A stretch of DNA of 20,564 bases from Comamonadaceae bacterium (GCA_947372005.1 CANBRV010000007.1:1-20564), one strand, 5' to 3'. Positions 9,098 to 16,943 are shown, numbered from the stretch's first letter. Numbers and translations: made by a program. The notes: generated by a model not told the origin, from the sequence alone.

Positions 9098-9747
9098 GAC
9101 GGAAGAATTCCAAGCGCTTTTGCTTCGAACACAGCCTCAGACCGCGAATTCACTGCAAGCTTGTTGTAGATGCGGCGCACGTGCGTTTGTACGGTAGACA
9201 GCCCAATATCCATCAACTGGGAAACTTCGGCATACTTATAGCCACGCGCCAAAAGACCCAGCAACTCTGTCTCTCGCAACGTCAACGGCTCAGCAATTTG
9301 AGGCTCCTCAATAGCACTCTGCGCGGTAGACGTCGGTAGCATCCGCTCTAGCAAACGACTAGCAATCATTGGAGACAAGGGCGTTCCACCAAGGCTAATG
9401 GCATGAATCGCCTGAACCAAATCTTTATCAATTGCGTCTTTGAGCAAGTATCCGTCTGCGCCCGCTTGAATGCTTCTGATGATGTTTTCAACATCACCAA
9501 ACACCGAAATGACCAAAATATTGGCCTGCTCAAAGCGCTGGCGTACAAACCGAATGAGATCAACGCCACTGCCATCAGGTAAACCCAAATCAATCAGCCA
9601 GTAGTCTTGCTGCAAGGTGGCCGCAAACGCAAGCGCAGCCTCCAAATTACCCAACTGAGTAATGCGTACATCACTAAGCGAGTCGGTTAATAGCTTGGCA
9701 ATACGCGAACGAGTACGAATATTGTCTTCAACAAGGGCAAGTTTCAT
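9094..9747 (-). CDS. NarL/LuxR-family response regulator (regulator 1)
   Basis: This 217-residue DNA-binding response regulator is transcribed just before its kinase. The receiver domain has the acidic pair E7/D8, phospho-acceptor D53 in LIDLGLPDGSG, S81 and K103 (GYLLKD), so it should be phosphorylatable. A linker of about residues 125-150 leads to a LuxR-type helix-turn-helix domain with LTLRETELLGLLARGYKYAEV and the recognition segment STVQTHVRRIYNKL. An ATGA overlap links it to the kinase gene, implying a cognate pair. No strong Shine-Dalgarno is visible; a perfect palindrome AGGCATGCCT sits 6-15 nt upstream of the start codon. Targets are not evident from sequence. Confidence 0.95.
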   Translation of the reverse strand: MKLALVEDNIRTRSRIAKLLTDSLSDVRITQLGNLEAALAFAATLQQDYWLIDLGLPDGSGVDLIRFVRQRFEQANILVISVFGDVENIIRSIQAGADGYLLKDAIDKDLVQAIHAISLGGTPLSPMIASRLLERMLPTSTAQSAIEEPQIAEPLTLRETELLGLLARGYKYAEVSQLMDIGLSTVQTHVRRIYNKLAVNSRSEAVFEAKALGILPS

Positions 9748-9918
9748 TAAATAGGCATGCCTGTGGGTGAGAAAGTAATTGACGAGATTTCAGACCTATT
9801 TTGGTACAAAAAATCTTAGATTGAAAGCTGATTTCATCCTATGTTTATAGGAGTGACAAAGCAGCAAGGCTTCTGAATAATTCCGCCTTATCCGCAAACG
9901 CCAATCAACGAAATAGAA
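9748..9918. other. Intergenic region upstream of regulator 1
   Basis: This is the first part of the 355-nt gap between regulator 1 and the acyl-CoA dehydrogenase operon. I see no gene here. It holds the palindrome AGGCATGCCT (9753-9762) and a hairpin or dyad TCCTAT-gttt-ATAGGA (9837-9852). Promoter elements for the minus-strand regulator should lie here, but I could not pick a convincing -35/-10 pair. The rest of the gap (9919-10073) is an endolysin relic. Confidence 0.5.
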
Positions 9919-10073
9919 ATGCGAACTTTCACACTAGGCAATCGTTCAATCGCAAAGTTACAAAACGTACACCCAGATCTAGTCGGGGTGGCTCACCGTG
10001 CTATCGAGCTCACAACAATCGATTTTGTGTTGTAGATGGATTACGTACATTGACTGAGGGTTATTATCCCTAA
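9919..10073 (+). pseudogene. Relic of a phage-type M15 (VanY/L-Ala-D-Glu) peptidoglycan peptidase, N-terminal fragment
   Basis: An ATG at 9919 opens a 38-codon frame whose residues include SIAKLQNVHPDLVGVAHRAI followed by ELTTIDFVL, then TAG at 10033-10035. This resembles the N-terminus of M15 endolysins such as phage T5 Lys, which has a P-(E/D)-L-x-x-V-x-R-A-(I/L)-E-L-(T/S)-x-x-D-F pattern. From 10035 the next frame reads DGLRTLTEG and stops at 10071-10073; this fits the G-(I/L)-R-T motif that follows in the family. A single-base deletion at about 10033 restores the family spacing. The zinc-binding and catalytic part is missing. The fragment is therefore non-functional and points to an old prophage or a transferred lysis gene. 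Identification is from recalled family patterns, not a search. Confidence 0.7.
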
Positions 10074-10102
10074 AAGTCTTTTTGCTTAAGCTTAGCCACG
10101 TA

Positions 10103-11230
10103 TTAAGCAAACACGCCCGCTGTATCCTGCATACGGTTAGACACCTCGCCCAAATGATGCAGGCTATCGCCAAACGTCATTTCTAGCTGGGTGAGCTTTT
10201 TGAAACAGTGGCTGACCATGTATTCATCTGTTACGCCAATACCGCCGTGCAGCTGCACTGCAGACTGCCCCACAAAACGCATCGACTGCCCTAATTGGTA
10301 TTTGGCGCGAGCCATGCACGCGCGGCGCTCTAGCGCTGGTGTTTCCATTTTGAGAGCCGCGTAGTAGCTCATGGAGCGAGCTAACTCTAGTTGCATCTTG
10401 ACATCCGCCACGCGGTGGCGCAGCGCTTGGAACGTGGAGATCACCACACCAAACTGCTTGCGGGTGTTCATGTACTCCACCGTCATAGCAAGCGTTGTAT
10501 CCATCACACCAACCGCTTCGGCGCACAAAAGCGAAATTCCCGCATCGACAGCTAACTCTAGCGCAGCAAGGCCGTCTGTGGTGATGAGCGTGGCGGCTGC
10601 GTTGCCGAATGTCACCTCGGCGGCGCGAGAGCCATCTTGCAGTCCAACAGGTGCGGCACTGACGCCAGAGGCGGTGCGCTCTACTAGAAATAGCGCGAGC
10701 TTGCCATCCAACTTGGCGCTCAGAATGTAGCCCGTCACCTGATCACCGGCAACGACTAGCGCCTTTTTGCCGCTCAAAGCGTACCCGCTGGAAGCCTTGA
10801 CAGCTGTGGCTTGGCAGGCATCTAACTGGTAACGTGATGCCGATTCTTGATAAGCTAGCGAGAGCTGCGCTTCGCCAGAAGCCAGTTTGGGTAACCATGC
10901 ACTTTGCACCGCGCTATCGGCAAATGCGGACAGCACACGACTAGCAATAAGTGTCTGTGCAATTGGCTCCATCACCATGCCGCGCCCTAGTTCTTCCATA
11001 ACTACCATCGCGTCCACAGCACCCATGCCAAGGCCATCATGCGCTTCTGGCACATTGAGTCCTGCAAGGCCTAGTCCAGCTAGTTCTTGGTACACAGCCG
11101 CGTCGTAACCACCTAGCCCCTTGCCTGCTGCAATGATTTTGTTACGGCGCTCAAACGTGTAGTCTTTACTAACCCACCGTTTGACAGCGTCGCGTAGTTG
11201 CTCTTGATCTTCTGAAAAATTGAAATCCAT
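10103..11230 (-). CDS. Acyl-CoA dehydrogenase, small-subunit type (PimD-like)
   Basis: This 375-residue member of the acyl-CoA dehydrogenase family catalyses alpha,beta-desaturation of a CoA thioester with FAD. The N-terminus MDFNFSEDQEQLRDAV is typical. The C-terminal helical domain keeps the FAD pyrophosphate motif TRKQFG with FQALRHRVAD, and QLHGGIGVTDEY. The middle beta domain is degenerate: the usual SEPGxGSD flavin loop is replaced by YQESASRYQLD. This pattern occurs in one subunit of paired dehydrogenases, such as pimeloyl-CoA dehydrogenase PimC/PimD and the mycobacterial FadE heterotetramers. The start is 3 nt after the stop of the upstream partner, with AGGA at 11240-11237 inside that gene's end, so translation is probably coupled. 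The substrate cannot be read from sequence. Confidence 0.9.
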   Translation of the reverse strand: MDFNFSEDQEQLRDAVKRWVSKDYTFERRNKIIAAGKGLGGYDAAVYQELAGLGLAGLNVPEAHDGLGMGAVDAMVVMEELGRGMVMEPIAQTLIASRVLSAFADSAVQSAWLPKLASGEAQLSLAYQESASRYQLDACQATAVKASSGYALSGKKALVVAGDQVTGYILSAKLDGKLALFLVERTASGVSAAPVGLQDGSRAAEVTFGNAAATLITTDGLAALELAVDAGISLLCAEAVGVMDTTLAMTVEYMNTRKQFGVVISTFQALRHRVADVKMQLELARSMSYYAALKMETPALERRACMARAKYQLGQSMRFVGQSAVQLHGGIGVTDEYMVSHCFKKLTQLEMTFGDSLHHLGEVSNRMQDTAGVFA

Positions 11231-11233
11231 GAT

Positions 11234-12409
11234 TTATCCTAAAACAGTTTGAGACACGATATTGCGCTGCACTTCATTACTGCCACCATAAATCGTGGTC
11301 TTACGCATATTGAAATAACTGCTTGCTAGCGGCGCGCAATAGTCTGGAATCATGTCGCCTTGCCAGCCTGCATCTTTTGCATCTTCGATCAGTGGCAAGC
11401 TGCGTGGGCCGGCAGCCAACATCATGAGCTCTGAATAGCGCTGTTGAATTTCGCTACCTTTTATTTTGAGCAAGCCCGCAATGTCGAGCGATTGTTTGCC
11501 CGACTTTTCAGCCGACAAGACACGCAGCACCAACATCTCTAGAGCCACCACATCAACTTCTAGCTTGGCAATTTCATCGCGGAACCTAAAGTCGTCATAC
11601 ACACCCTCATCTTTAGCAATGCGCTTGAGCCTCTCCAACTCACGCTTTGCACGGTTCACATCGGCAATGTTAGTGCGCTCGTGCGCCAGCAAATGCTTAG
11701 CGTAGTTCCAGCCTTTATTTTCTTCACCAATCAAGTTTTCAACGGGTACTTCCACATTATCAAACCACACTTCGTTGACTTCACATTCGCCATCTAACAG
11801 CTTGATGGGGCGCACGCTCACGCCTTTGCTCTTCATGTCGATGAGCAGAAAGCTGATGCCTGTCTGCGGCTTGCCTTCGTTTGACGTGCGCACCAAACAA
11901 AAAATCCATTCGCCGTATTGGCCCAGCGTTGTCCATGTCTTTTGACCGTTGACGATGTACTTGTCACCGACCCGTTCGGCTTTGGTTTTAAGTGATGCCA
12001 AATCAGAGCCAGAGCCTGGCTCGCTATAGCCTTGTGACCACCACACCTCACCTGATCCAATGCCTGGCAGATGGCGCTTTTGCTGCTCTGCATTTCCAAA
12101 TGCCATGATGACAGGAGCCACCATCACAGGGCCAAACGGAATCACGCGGGGCGCACCTGCTAAGGCGCACTCTTCTTCAAACAAATGTTTTTGAATCGAG
12201 TTCCAGCCTGGGCCACCGAACTCTTTAGGCCATGCATGACCTAGCCAGCCTTTTTTGCCCAAAATTTTTGCCCAAGTCTGCAAATCATCTCGCGTCAGGC
12301 GATACGCGTTGTGCACTTTGTGAGCAATGTCGGCGGGTAAATTGTTTTTGACCCAATCGCGTATTTCAATGCGAAAGGCTGTTTCTTCGGGGGTGAAAGC
12401 TAAGTCCAT
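11234..12409 (-). CDS. Acyl-CoA dehydrogenase, large-subunit type (PimC-like)
   Basis: This 391-residue acyl-CoA dehydrogenase is the first gene of a two-gene operon. The N-terminus MDLAFTPEETAFRIEIRDWV is family-typical. The flavin-binding beta domain is intact: QGYSEPGSGSDLASL and later KTWTTLGQYGEW. The C-terminal helical domain has no R-x-QFG motif; the position is LAHERTNIADVNRAKRE. It ends TTIYGGSNEVQRNI, where many enzymes carry a catalytic Glu in IYEGT, here Gly. Its retained and lost motifs complement those of the next gene, so I infer an alpha2-beta2 enzyme. The family resemblance is to the pimeloyl-CoA dehydrogenase large subunit, but the true substrate could be another long, branched or dicarboxylic acyl-CoA. 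Confidence 0.9.
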   Translation of the reverse strand: MDLAFTPEETAFRIEIRDWVKNNLPADIAHKVHNAYRLTRDDLQTWAKILGKKGWLGHAWPKEFGGPGWNSIQKHLFEEECALAGAPRVIPFGPVMVAPVIMAFGNAEQQKRHLPGIGSGEVWWSQGYSEPGSGSDLASLKTKAERVGDKYIVNGQKTWTTLGQYGEWIFCLVRTSNEGKPQTGISFLLIDMKSKGVSVRPIKLLDGECEVNEVWFDNVEVPVENLIGEENKGWNYAKHLLAHERTNIADVNRAKRELERLKRIAKDEGVYDDFRFRDEIAKLEVDVVALEMLVLRVLSAEKSGKQSLDIAGLLKIKGSEIQQRYSELMMLAAGPRSLPLIEDAKDAGWQGDMIPDYCAPLASSYFNMRKTTIYGGSNEVQRNIVSQTVLG

Positions 12410-12414
12410 ATTGA

Positions 12415-12420
12415 CCTCTT
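12415..12420 (-). promoter_or_regulatory. Shine-Dalgarno AAGAGG before the large acyl-CoA dehydrogenase
   Basis: On the minus strand AAGAGG sits 5 nt before the ATG at 12409. It is one of the better ribosome binding sites in the window and supports that start. The upstream 54-nt gap is AT-rich and probably contains the operon promoter, for example a CATAAT or TATATT -10, but no pair of boxes is convincing. Confidence 0.6.
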
Positions 12421-12463
12421 AAAAATATAAATAAGACGAGCGTGCTTTTCTTCTATTATGTCG

Positions 12464-14284
12464 TTAAACCACGGGCATAGTGAGGGTCAGTGTCACACCC
12501 TTTGGTTTTAGTCGCTGAAATGTAATCAAAGCGCCAATCGCCTCTGCTCGAAAGCACATATTGCGCAGTCCATGCCCCTTGGCCTCTAGCTCTTGTGGTT
12601 CAAAGCCAATACCATCATCGTCAATCGTTATCTGTATAGATGCCAGTTCTGGAATATGCCTAGCGCTGACCGTCACAGTTGTCGCTTTTGCATGCTGAAT
12701 AATATTAGTGAATGCCTCAAGCAAAATGCGCTGAATTTGCAGCACTTTCTGCGGGGTGAGCTCCGTCATAACAGGTAATTCATCAATTTGCCAAACGAGT
12801 GCAAGATCCGAAGCTTTCAGGCGAGGCTCTAAGCGGTATCGCAAAGTCGCCAACACGGTCGCCAAATCTCCGTCAACAGGCTGCATGGCATCTACGGCAA
12901 CGCGCAGCTCATCGAGCGCCATTTGGGCGTGCTCCGATAACTGTTTTTGATCAAATAGCGATTGGTTGTTCTCGCCTCGCTTAATCATATTAACGAGTCC
13001 TACCAATTGCCCGCCCACACCGTCGTGAATATCCGACATGATGCGTTGACGCTCAACCAATCTCGCACGCTCCTCCCCTTGCGCTTGAATTTGCTCAAAA
13101 CTATGCGACAGTTGCTGCTCGCGCTCTTTCACGCGATTTTCTAGCGTCACATTAAGTTCGTGATACAGCGCATGCTGCTCGATATAGCGCTGAACCAAAA
13201 TCCAGCCCATCATGATCACGTAAAGAAATAAGGCATGCGGCAAAAGCGTGCATTGGCTAATGCCCGACTCAGGTAGATGAACTAAAAATAAATCTCTCAT
13301 TGCCGTCAGTGCCACCACCAAACTCACCGAAAAAAGCAATCTTGCTTGCCGCGACTGTTCTTGGTCAGCGGCTTTAGCGGTATAAATAAGTGCAGCAACC
13401 ATCGGCAAGAATAAAAATCCCACCGCAATCGTCCAATAGATGGGCTCTGCCAACACAAAAGCAATGCCTATCGACAAGGCGGTGGCAAGCAGCGTCAAGC
13501 GAACCCAAGGTGCAGTGCGTCCCACAATACCTAGCGTAAAACGCGTCATGAAAACAATATGCCAAGCTAAAGCGACGGAGGCCACAATTCCTTGCAAAGG
13601 CCAAGGCAGCCAAGAGGTTGTCGAGAGCTGATTGATCGCACTAAAACCGCCCCACATCGCACTTAATGCAAATAAACCATAAAGTCCTTCACGCTGGCTA
13701 AGCCAAAGCGCCCAAGAAATCATGCCCATTAAAAACAGTGCGACAAAAATAACAATGTAGGACGATTGCTGCCACCAATAACTCATCACATATTTGCTGC
13801 GTAGCTCTTTCGCTGGTCCGTAATAAATTTCGGATAAGCCGCCCCAACGCAATGCCTGTACGGTGGTATCTAGTCGCAAAACATTTGATCTGTCTGTTAG
13901 CAATAAAACCGTTGGCAATGCTAACCAATAAGGCTGCTTGCTACTGTCCTGCCAAGAGTCATCTAAATCACTAGCGGCGTCAATTAACTGGTCATTAAGG
14001 TACAGCCGCACTTGATTTCCAACACGTGGAATAAAAACCGCATAGGGCTCTGCACCAGCGACTCCTGCATAAGCAGGCAAACTAACTGTGTATTGCGCTC
14101 GTCCGTTTTCCCCTGGGAAATTAAAGTCCCACCTAAAAGGAAGATCGTGCTTTTCTTTGAGTGTATTTTGACCCGCAGTGGTCACTTGCATAGTCGCTTG
14201 CCGAATCGTTAACACCTCGGATTGTGCAGAAAAGCACAAGCAACTCAGCCAGCACAAACACGTCAAAAAAAGCTTACTTATCAA
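12464..14284 (-). CDS. Sensor histidine kinase with 7-TM module and HisKA_3/HATPase domains (kinase 2)
   Basis: This 606-residue membrane kinase is a paralogue of kinase 1. A signal peptide (about 1-20) precedes a periplasmic beta-rich domain to about residue 170, then about seven membrane segments, a coiled-coil-like linker near 370-415 (LENRVKEREQQLSHSFEQIQ), and the dimerisation helix RQRIMSDIHDGVGGQL with H420. The ATPase domain has the N box at N527 (NIIQHA) and DDDGIGF. Both kinases share the same order and the segment ILLEAF/IVLEAV-x-N before the N box. The gene starts inside the end of its regulator (11-nt overlap). It differs from kinase 1 most in the periplasmic domain, so the two may sense different signals. 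Confidence 0.93.
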   Translation of the reverse strand: MISKLFLTCLCWLSCLCFSAQSEVLTIRQATMQVTTAGQNTLKEKHDLPFRWDFNFPGENGRAQYTVSLPAYAGVAGAEPYAVFIPRVGNQVRLYLNDQLIDAASDLDDSWQDSSKQPYWLALPTVLLLTDRSNVLRLDTTVQALRWGGLSEIYYGPAKELRSKYVMSYWWQQSSYIVIFVALFLMGMISWALWLSQREGLYGLFALSAMWGGFSAINQLSTTSWLPWPLQGIVASVALAWHIVFMTRFTLGIVGRTAPWVRLTLLATALSIGIAFVLAEPIYWTIAVGFLFLPMVAALIYTAKAADQEQSRQARLLFSVSLVVALTAMRDLFLVHLPESGISQCTLLPHALFLYVIMMGWILVQRYIEQHALYHELNVTLENRVKEREQQLSHSFEQIQAQGEERARLVERQRIMSDIHDGVGGQLVGLVNMIKRGENNQSLFDQKQLSEHAQMALDELRVAVDAMQPVDGDLATVLATLRYRLEPRLKASDLALVWQIDELPVMTELTPQKVLQIQRILLEAFTNIIQHAKATTVTVSARHIPELASIQITIDDDGIGFEPQELEAKGHGLRNMCFRAEAIGALITFQRLKPKGVTLTLTMPVV

Positions 14285-14990
14285 GAAACCCTCGCTGCCT
14301 AGCTTGAAAAACAGCTTGTGATTTAGAGTGCACTTCTAGCTTGGCATAAAGCCCTCGAATATGGGTTTGAATGGTATTAATCGTCACACCCATTTGTTTG
14401 GCGAGTTCACCATAACTATAGCCTCGAGATAGAAATTGCAGCACTTGCTCTTCACGTTCTGTCAAAAGCCCATCCGAATTCAGTTTTGCAGGCATCATCA
14501 GCTGCGAAGCCACTTGCTGCGGCACGGCTTGCGATGCAATTTTATTAGCCGTCCCCATACGCGACAAAAGCTGCCGCGCAATGATAGGAGACATAGGTGA
14601 GCCGCCGCCATGCAAGGTGTGCACGTGCTCAGCTAACTCTGATTCATTCCCATCTTTCAATAAATACCCACTGGCTCCAGCCTCAAAGGCGCGAATCATA
14701 TTGGCCTCATCGCCAAACATCGTGATGACCATAATTTCGGTTGTAGGATGCATAGCTTTACACAGGCGTATGACCTCCAATCCCGACTGATCCGGAAGCC
14801 CCAGATCCACCAAAAGCACGCTCGGCGGTGACTCCCCCATCTTGCTCACCATCCATTGCAGCATGGGTTTCGCAGCATTAGTAGCAAAAACCACTTCAAT
14901 CGTGGCATCGCTAGATAAAGCTTTTAATAGACGTGCGTGCGTCGCTGGCTCATCTTCGACAAGTGCAACAGTAATGTGTAGTGATGACAT
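14274..14990 (-). CDS. NarL/LuxR-family response regulator (regulator 2)
   Basis: With the ATG at 14990 the protein has 238 residues. The receiver has E12/D13, phospho-acceptor D62 in LLVDLGLPDQSG, a threonine in VITMFGDE and the lysine of GYLLKDG. After a linker, the LuxR-type domain shows LLTEREEQVLQFLSRGYSYGEL and the recognition segment NTIQTHIRGLYAKL. The frame is open to 15044, but that start overlaps purN and adds 18 residues before a typical regulator N-terminus, so 14990 is chosen. The recognition helix (TIQTHIR) closely resembles that of regulator 1 (TVQTHVR), which suggests related binding sites. It is divergent from purN across 48 nt. Confidence 0.95.
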   Translation of the reverse strand: MSSLHITVALVEDEPATHARLLKALSSDATIEVVFATNAAKPMLQWMVSKMGESPPSVLLVDLGLPDQSGLEVIRLCKAMHPTTEIMVITMFGDEANMIRAFEAGASGYLLKDGNESELAEHVHTLHGGGSPMSPIIARQLLSRMGTANKIASQAVPQQVASQLMMPAKLNSDGLLTEREEQVLQFLSRGYSYGELAKQMGVTINTIQTHIRGLYAKLEVHSKSQAVFQARQRGFLDK

Positions 14991-15004
14991 ACTTGAACTA
15001 TAGC

Positions 15005-15022
15005 GCGAAGAAAGACCTTCGC
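15005..15022. repeat. Inverted repeat in the regulator 2/purN divergent spacer
   Basis: GCGAAG and CTTCGC form a perfect 6-bp dyad with a 6-nt loop (aaagac), located within the 48 nt separating the two divergent start codons. It could be an operator or a hairpin in the purN leader. It lies just before the purN ribosome binding site AAAGGA (15023-15028). No function is shown by sequence alone. Confidence 0.5.
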
Positions 15023-15038
15023 AAAGGATAATCCAAGC

Positions 15039-15614
15039 ATGCAATCTATTGTTATTCTTATTTCTGGCTCAGGCTCTAACATGCAAGCCATTATTCGTGC
15101 CGCCAAGGCTGAAAACTGGGCAAAGCATTACAACGCCTGCATTACCAGCGTTATCAGCAACCGACCAGGTGCGACGGGTCTTGCTTGGGCGCAAAGCCAA
15201 GGCATAGCAACCCAAATTGTCGATCACAAGACCTTTACTGAGCGGCAGGAATTTGATATGACCCTACGTGAGGCCATTGATGCCCACAAACCAAGCTTGG
15301 TCGTACTTGCAGGCTTTATGCGCATCTTGGGTGCAGACTTTGTAGCCCACTACGCTGGACGCATGCTAAACATTCACCCCTCCCTTTTGCCGGCATTTAC
15401 AGGGCTGCATACACACCAGAGGGCTATTGATGCGGGATGCCGCTTTGCAGGCGCTACGGTTCACCGTGTCACACCTGTGCTGGACGAAGGCGAAATTTTG
15501 GCGCAAGCTGTCGTACCCGTTTTAATAGGCGACAATGAGAGTACGCTAGCCGCCCGCGTGCTCACCCAAGAGCACCTCATCTATCCGGCCGCTATCAGAG
15601 CCCTTCTAAAGTAG
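15039..15614 (+). CDS. purN: Phosphoribosylglycinamide formyltransferase PurN
   Basis: PurN transfers a formyl group from 10-formyl-tetrahydrofolate to GAR, the third step of purine synthesis. The 191 residues are a little shorter than E. coli PurN (212). The phosphate-binding loop ISGSGSNMQ is at the N-terminus. The catalytic residues are visible as N111 and H113 in NIHPSLLPAF and D149 in VLDEGEIL, matching N106/H108/D144 of E. coli. AAAGGA lies 10 nt before the ATG. The gene is divergent from the regulator 2 gene, and the methyltransferase gene follows after 22 nt. Confidence 0.96.
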   Translation: MQSIVILISGSGSNMQAIIRAAKAENWAKHYNACITSVISNRPGATGLAWAQSQGIATQIVDHKTFTERQEFDMTLREAIDAHKPSLVVLAGFMRILGADFVAHYAGRMLNIHPSLLPAFTGLHTHQRAIDAGCRFAGATVHRVTPVLDEGEILAQAVVPVLIGDNESTLAARVLTQEHLIYPAAIRALLK

Positions 15615-15636
15615 CCATCACCCTGTTGAAATTAAT

Positions 15637-16917
15637 ATGCATCCCCAACAACTCCTAGACGCTTGCACTGAGCTTGTCGCCCTTGTCCTCAAATTCGAGC
15701 ATCCAGCCGACGCCGTGCTGTCGCACTACTTCAAAGACAATCGCAAACTTAAAAATATCGGTCAACGAGAACGTGCTGTGCTCGCGGAGACCGCATACAC
15801 GGTGCTTCGCAGCAAGACCCGCCTAGAGGCTTTAGCCCGTGCGGGCTCTGGGGCATTGTCCCGCAGACTGGCCATTTTGGCCTACCCAACAAACAACCCA
15901 AGCGACGCAGACTTTTTGCAGGGTGCACTACTACCCCACGAAAAAACTTGGCTCGTCGAGTGTAAAAAAATTAATGCAGGCGAACTTCTTGATGCCCACA
16001 AACACAATCTGCCCGCGTGGCTAGCTGAAACTTTACGTAAAGAACTAGGTGAAGAACAGTTTTGGGCGTTTTGCGCAGCTTGTGAAACAACAGCTCCGCT
16101 AGATGTACGAGTCAATGCACTGAACTCTAAGCGCGAGCAGATTCAAACCGTCCTACAAAAAGCAGGCGTCAATGCAGTGCCAACACCTTTTAGCCCGTTA
16201 GGTCTAAGGATGAACGCTCGGACGGCGCTTTCACAGCTCACTGTTTTTAAAGCCGGCGCTATCGAGGTCCAAGATGAGGGCTCGCAATTACTCACTATCC
16301 TGGTGGATGCCAAGCGCGGCGAAATGGTGGCAGATTTTTGCGCGGGTGCAGGCGGCAAAACACTGGGGCTTGGCGCTGCCATGCGTAGCACAGGACGACT
16401 TTATGCATTTGACGTATCTGCGCATCGACTGGCTGCACTCAAACCCCGCTTAGCTCGTAGCGGCTTATCCAACATTCACCCTGTCGCAATTGCGCACGAA
16501 CGCGACGAGCGTATCAAACGCCTCGCAGGCAAGATGGATAGAGTCTTAGTTGACGCCCCGTGCTCAGGGCTTGGTACCTTGCGCCGCAACCCCGACCTGA
16601 AATGGCGGCAAAAGCAAGCTGCTGTTGCTGAACTCACGATCAAGCAGACAAATATCTTGCAAAGCGCATCAAGACTAGTTAAATCTGGTGGGCGCTTGGT
16701 TTATGCGACTTGCAGCGTGCTCCCCGAAGAAAATGAACGCATTGCAGAGGCTTTTAGTGCTGCCAATCCAGAGTTCAAATTATTACCTGCGCAAGAAGTG
16801 CTAACAGATCTAAGCATTCCTAACGCCGAGACGCTATGCCGAGGCGGCTATCTGCGCCTATGGCCGCAGACGCATCAAACAGACGGCTTTTTTGCGGCAG
16901 TCTGGCAGCGCCAGTAA
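15637..16917 (+). CDS. RsmB/NOP-family class I SAM-dependent rRNA (cytosine-C5) methyltransferase
   Basis: This 426-residue protein probably methylates C5 of a cytosine in ribosomal RNA. The N-terminal third is helical and may be the NusB-like RNA-binding domain seen in RsmB. The C-terminal domain has the SAM-binding motif DFCAGAGGKTLGLGA, then VDAPCSGLGTLRRNPDLKWR with the release cysteine, and YATCSVLPEEN with the catalytic cysteine. Length matches E. coli RsmB (429). However, many Burkholderiales also carry a separate rsmB next to fmt, so this copy by purN may be a second family member with another target. I therefore leave the symbol blank. It lies 22 nt after purN. Confidence 0.9.
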   Translation: MHPQQLLDACTELVALVLKFEHPADAVLSHYFKDNRKLKNIGQRERAVLAETAYTVLRSKTRLEALARAGSGALSRRLAILAYPTNNPSDADFLQGALLPHEKTWLVECKKINAGELLDAHKHNLPAWLAETLRKELGEEQFWAFCAACETTAPLDVRVNALNSKREQIQTVLQKAGVNAVPTPFSPLGLRMNARTALSQLTVFKAGAIEVQDEGSQLLTILVDAKRGEMVADFCAGAGGKTLGLGAAMRSTGRLYAFDVSAHRLAALKPRLARSGLSNIHPVAIAHERDERIKRLAGKMDRVLVDAPCSGLGTLRRNPDLKWRQKQAAVAELTIKQTNILQSASRLVKSGGRLVYATCSVLPEENERIAEAFSAANPEFKLLPAQEVLTDLSIPNAETLCRGGYLRLWPQTHQTDGFFAAVWQRQ

Positions 16918-16943
16918 ACCTGCAAAAAACAATGGAAAGGGCT

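Noticed and set aside
10072..10100. AT-rich palindromic bases (AAAAGTCTTTT, GCTTAAGC) as a terminator for the dehydrogenase operon
   Set aside because: The arms leave almost no loop and there is no GC-rich stem; it is not a credible rho-independent terminator.
14991..15044. Longer form of regulator 2 starting at 15044
   Set aside because: It overlaps the purN start and places 18 extra residues before a complete receiver N-terminus.
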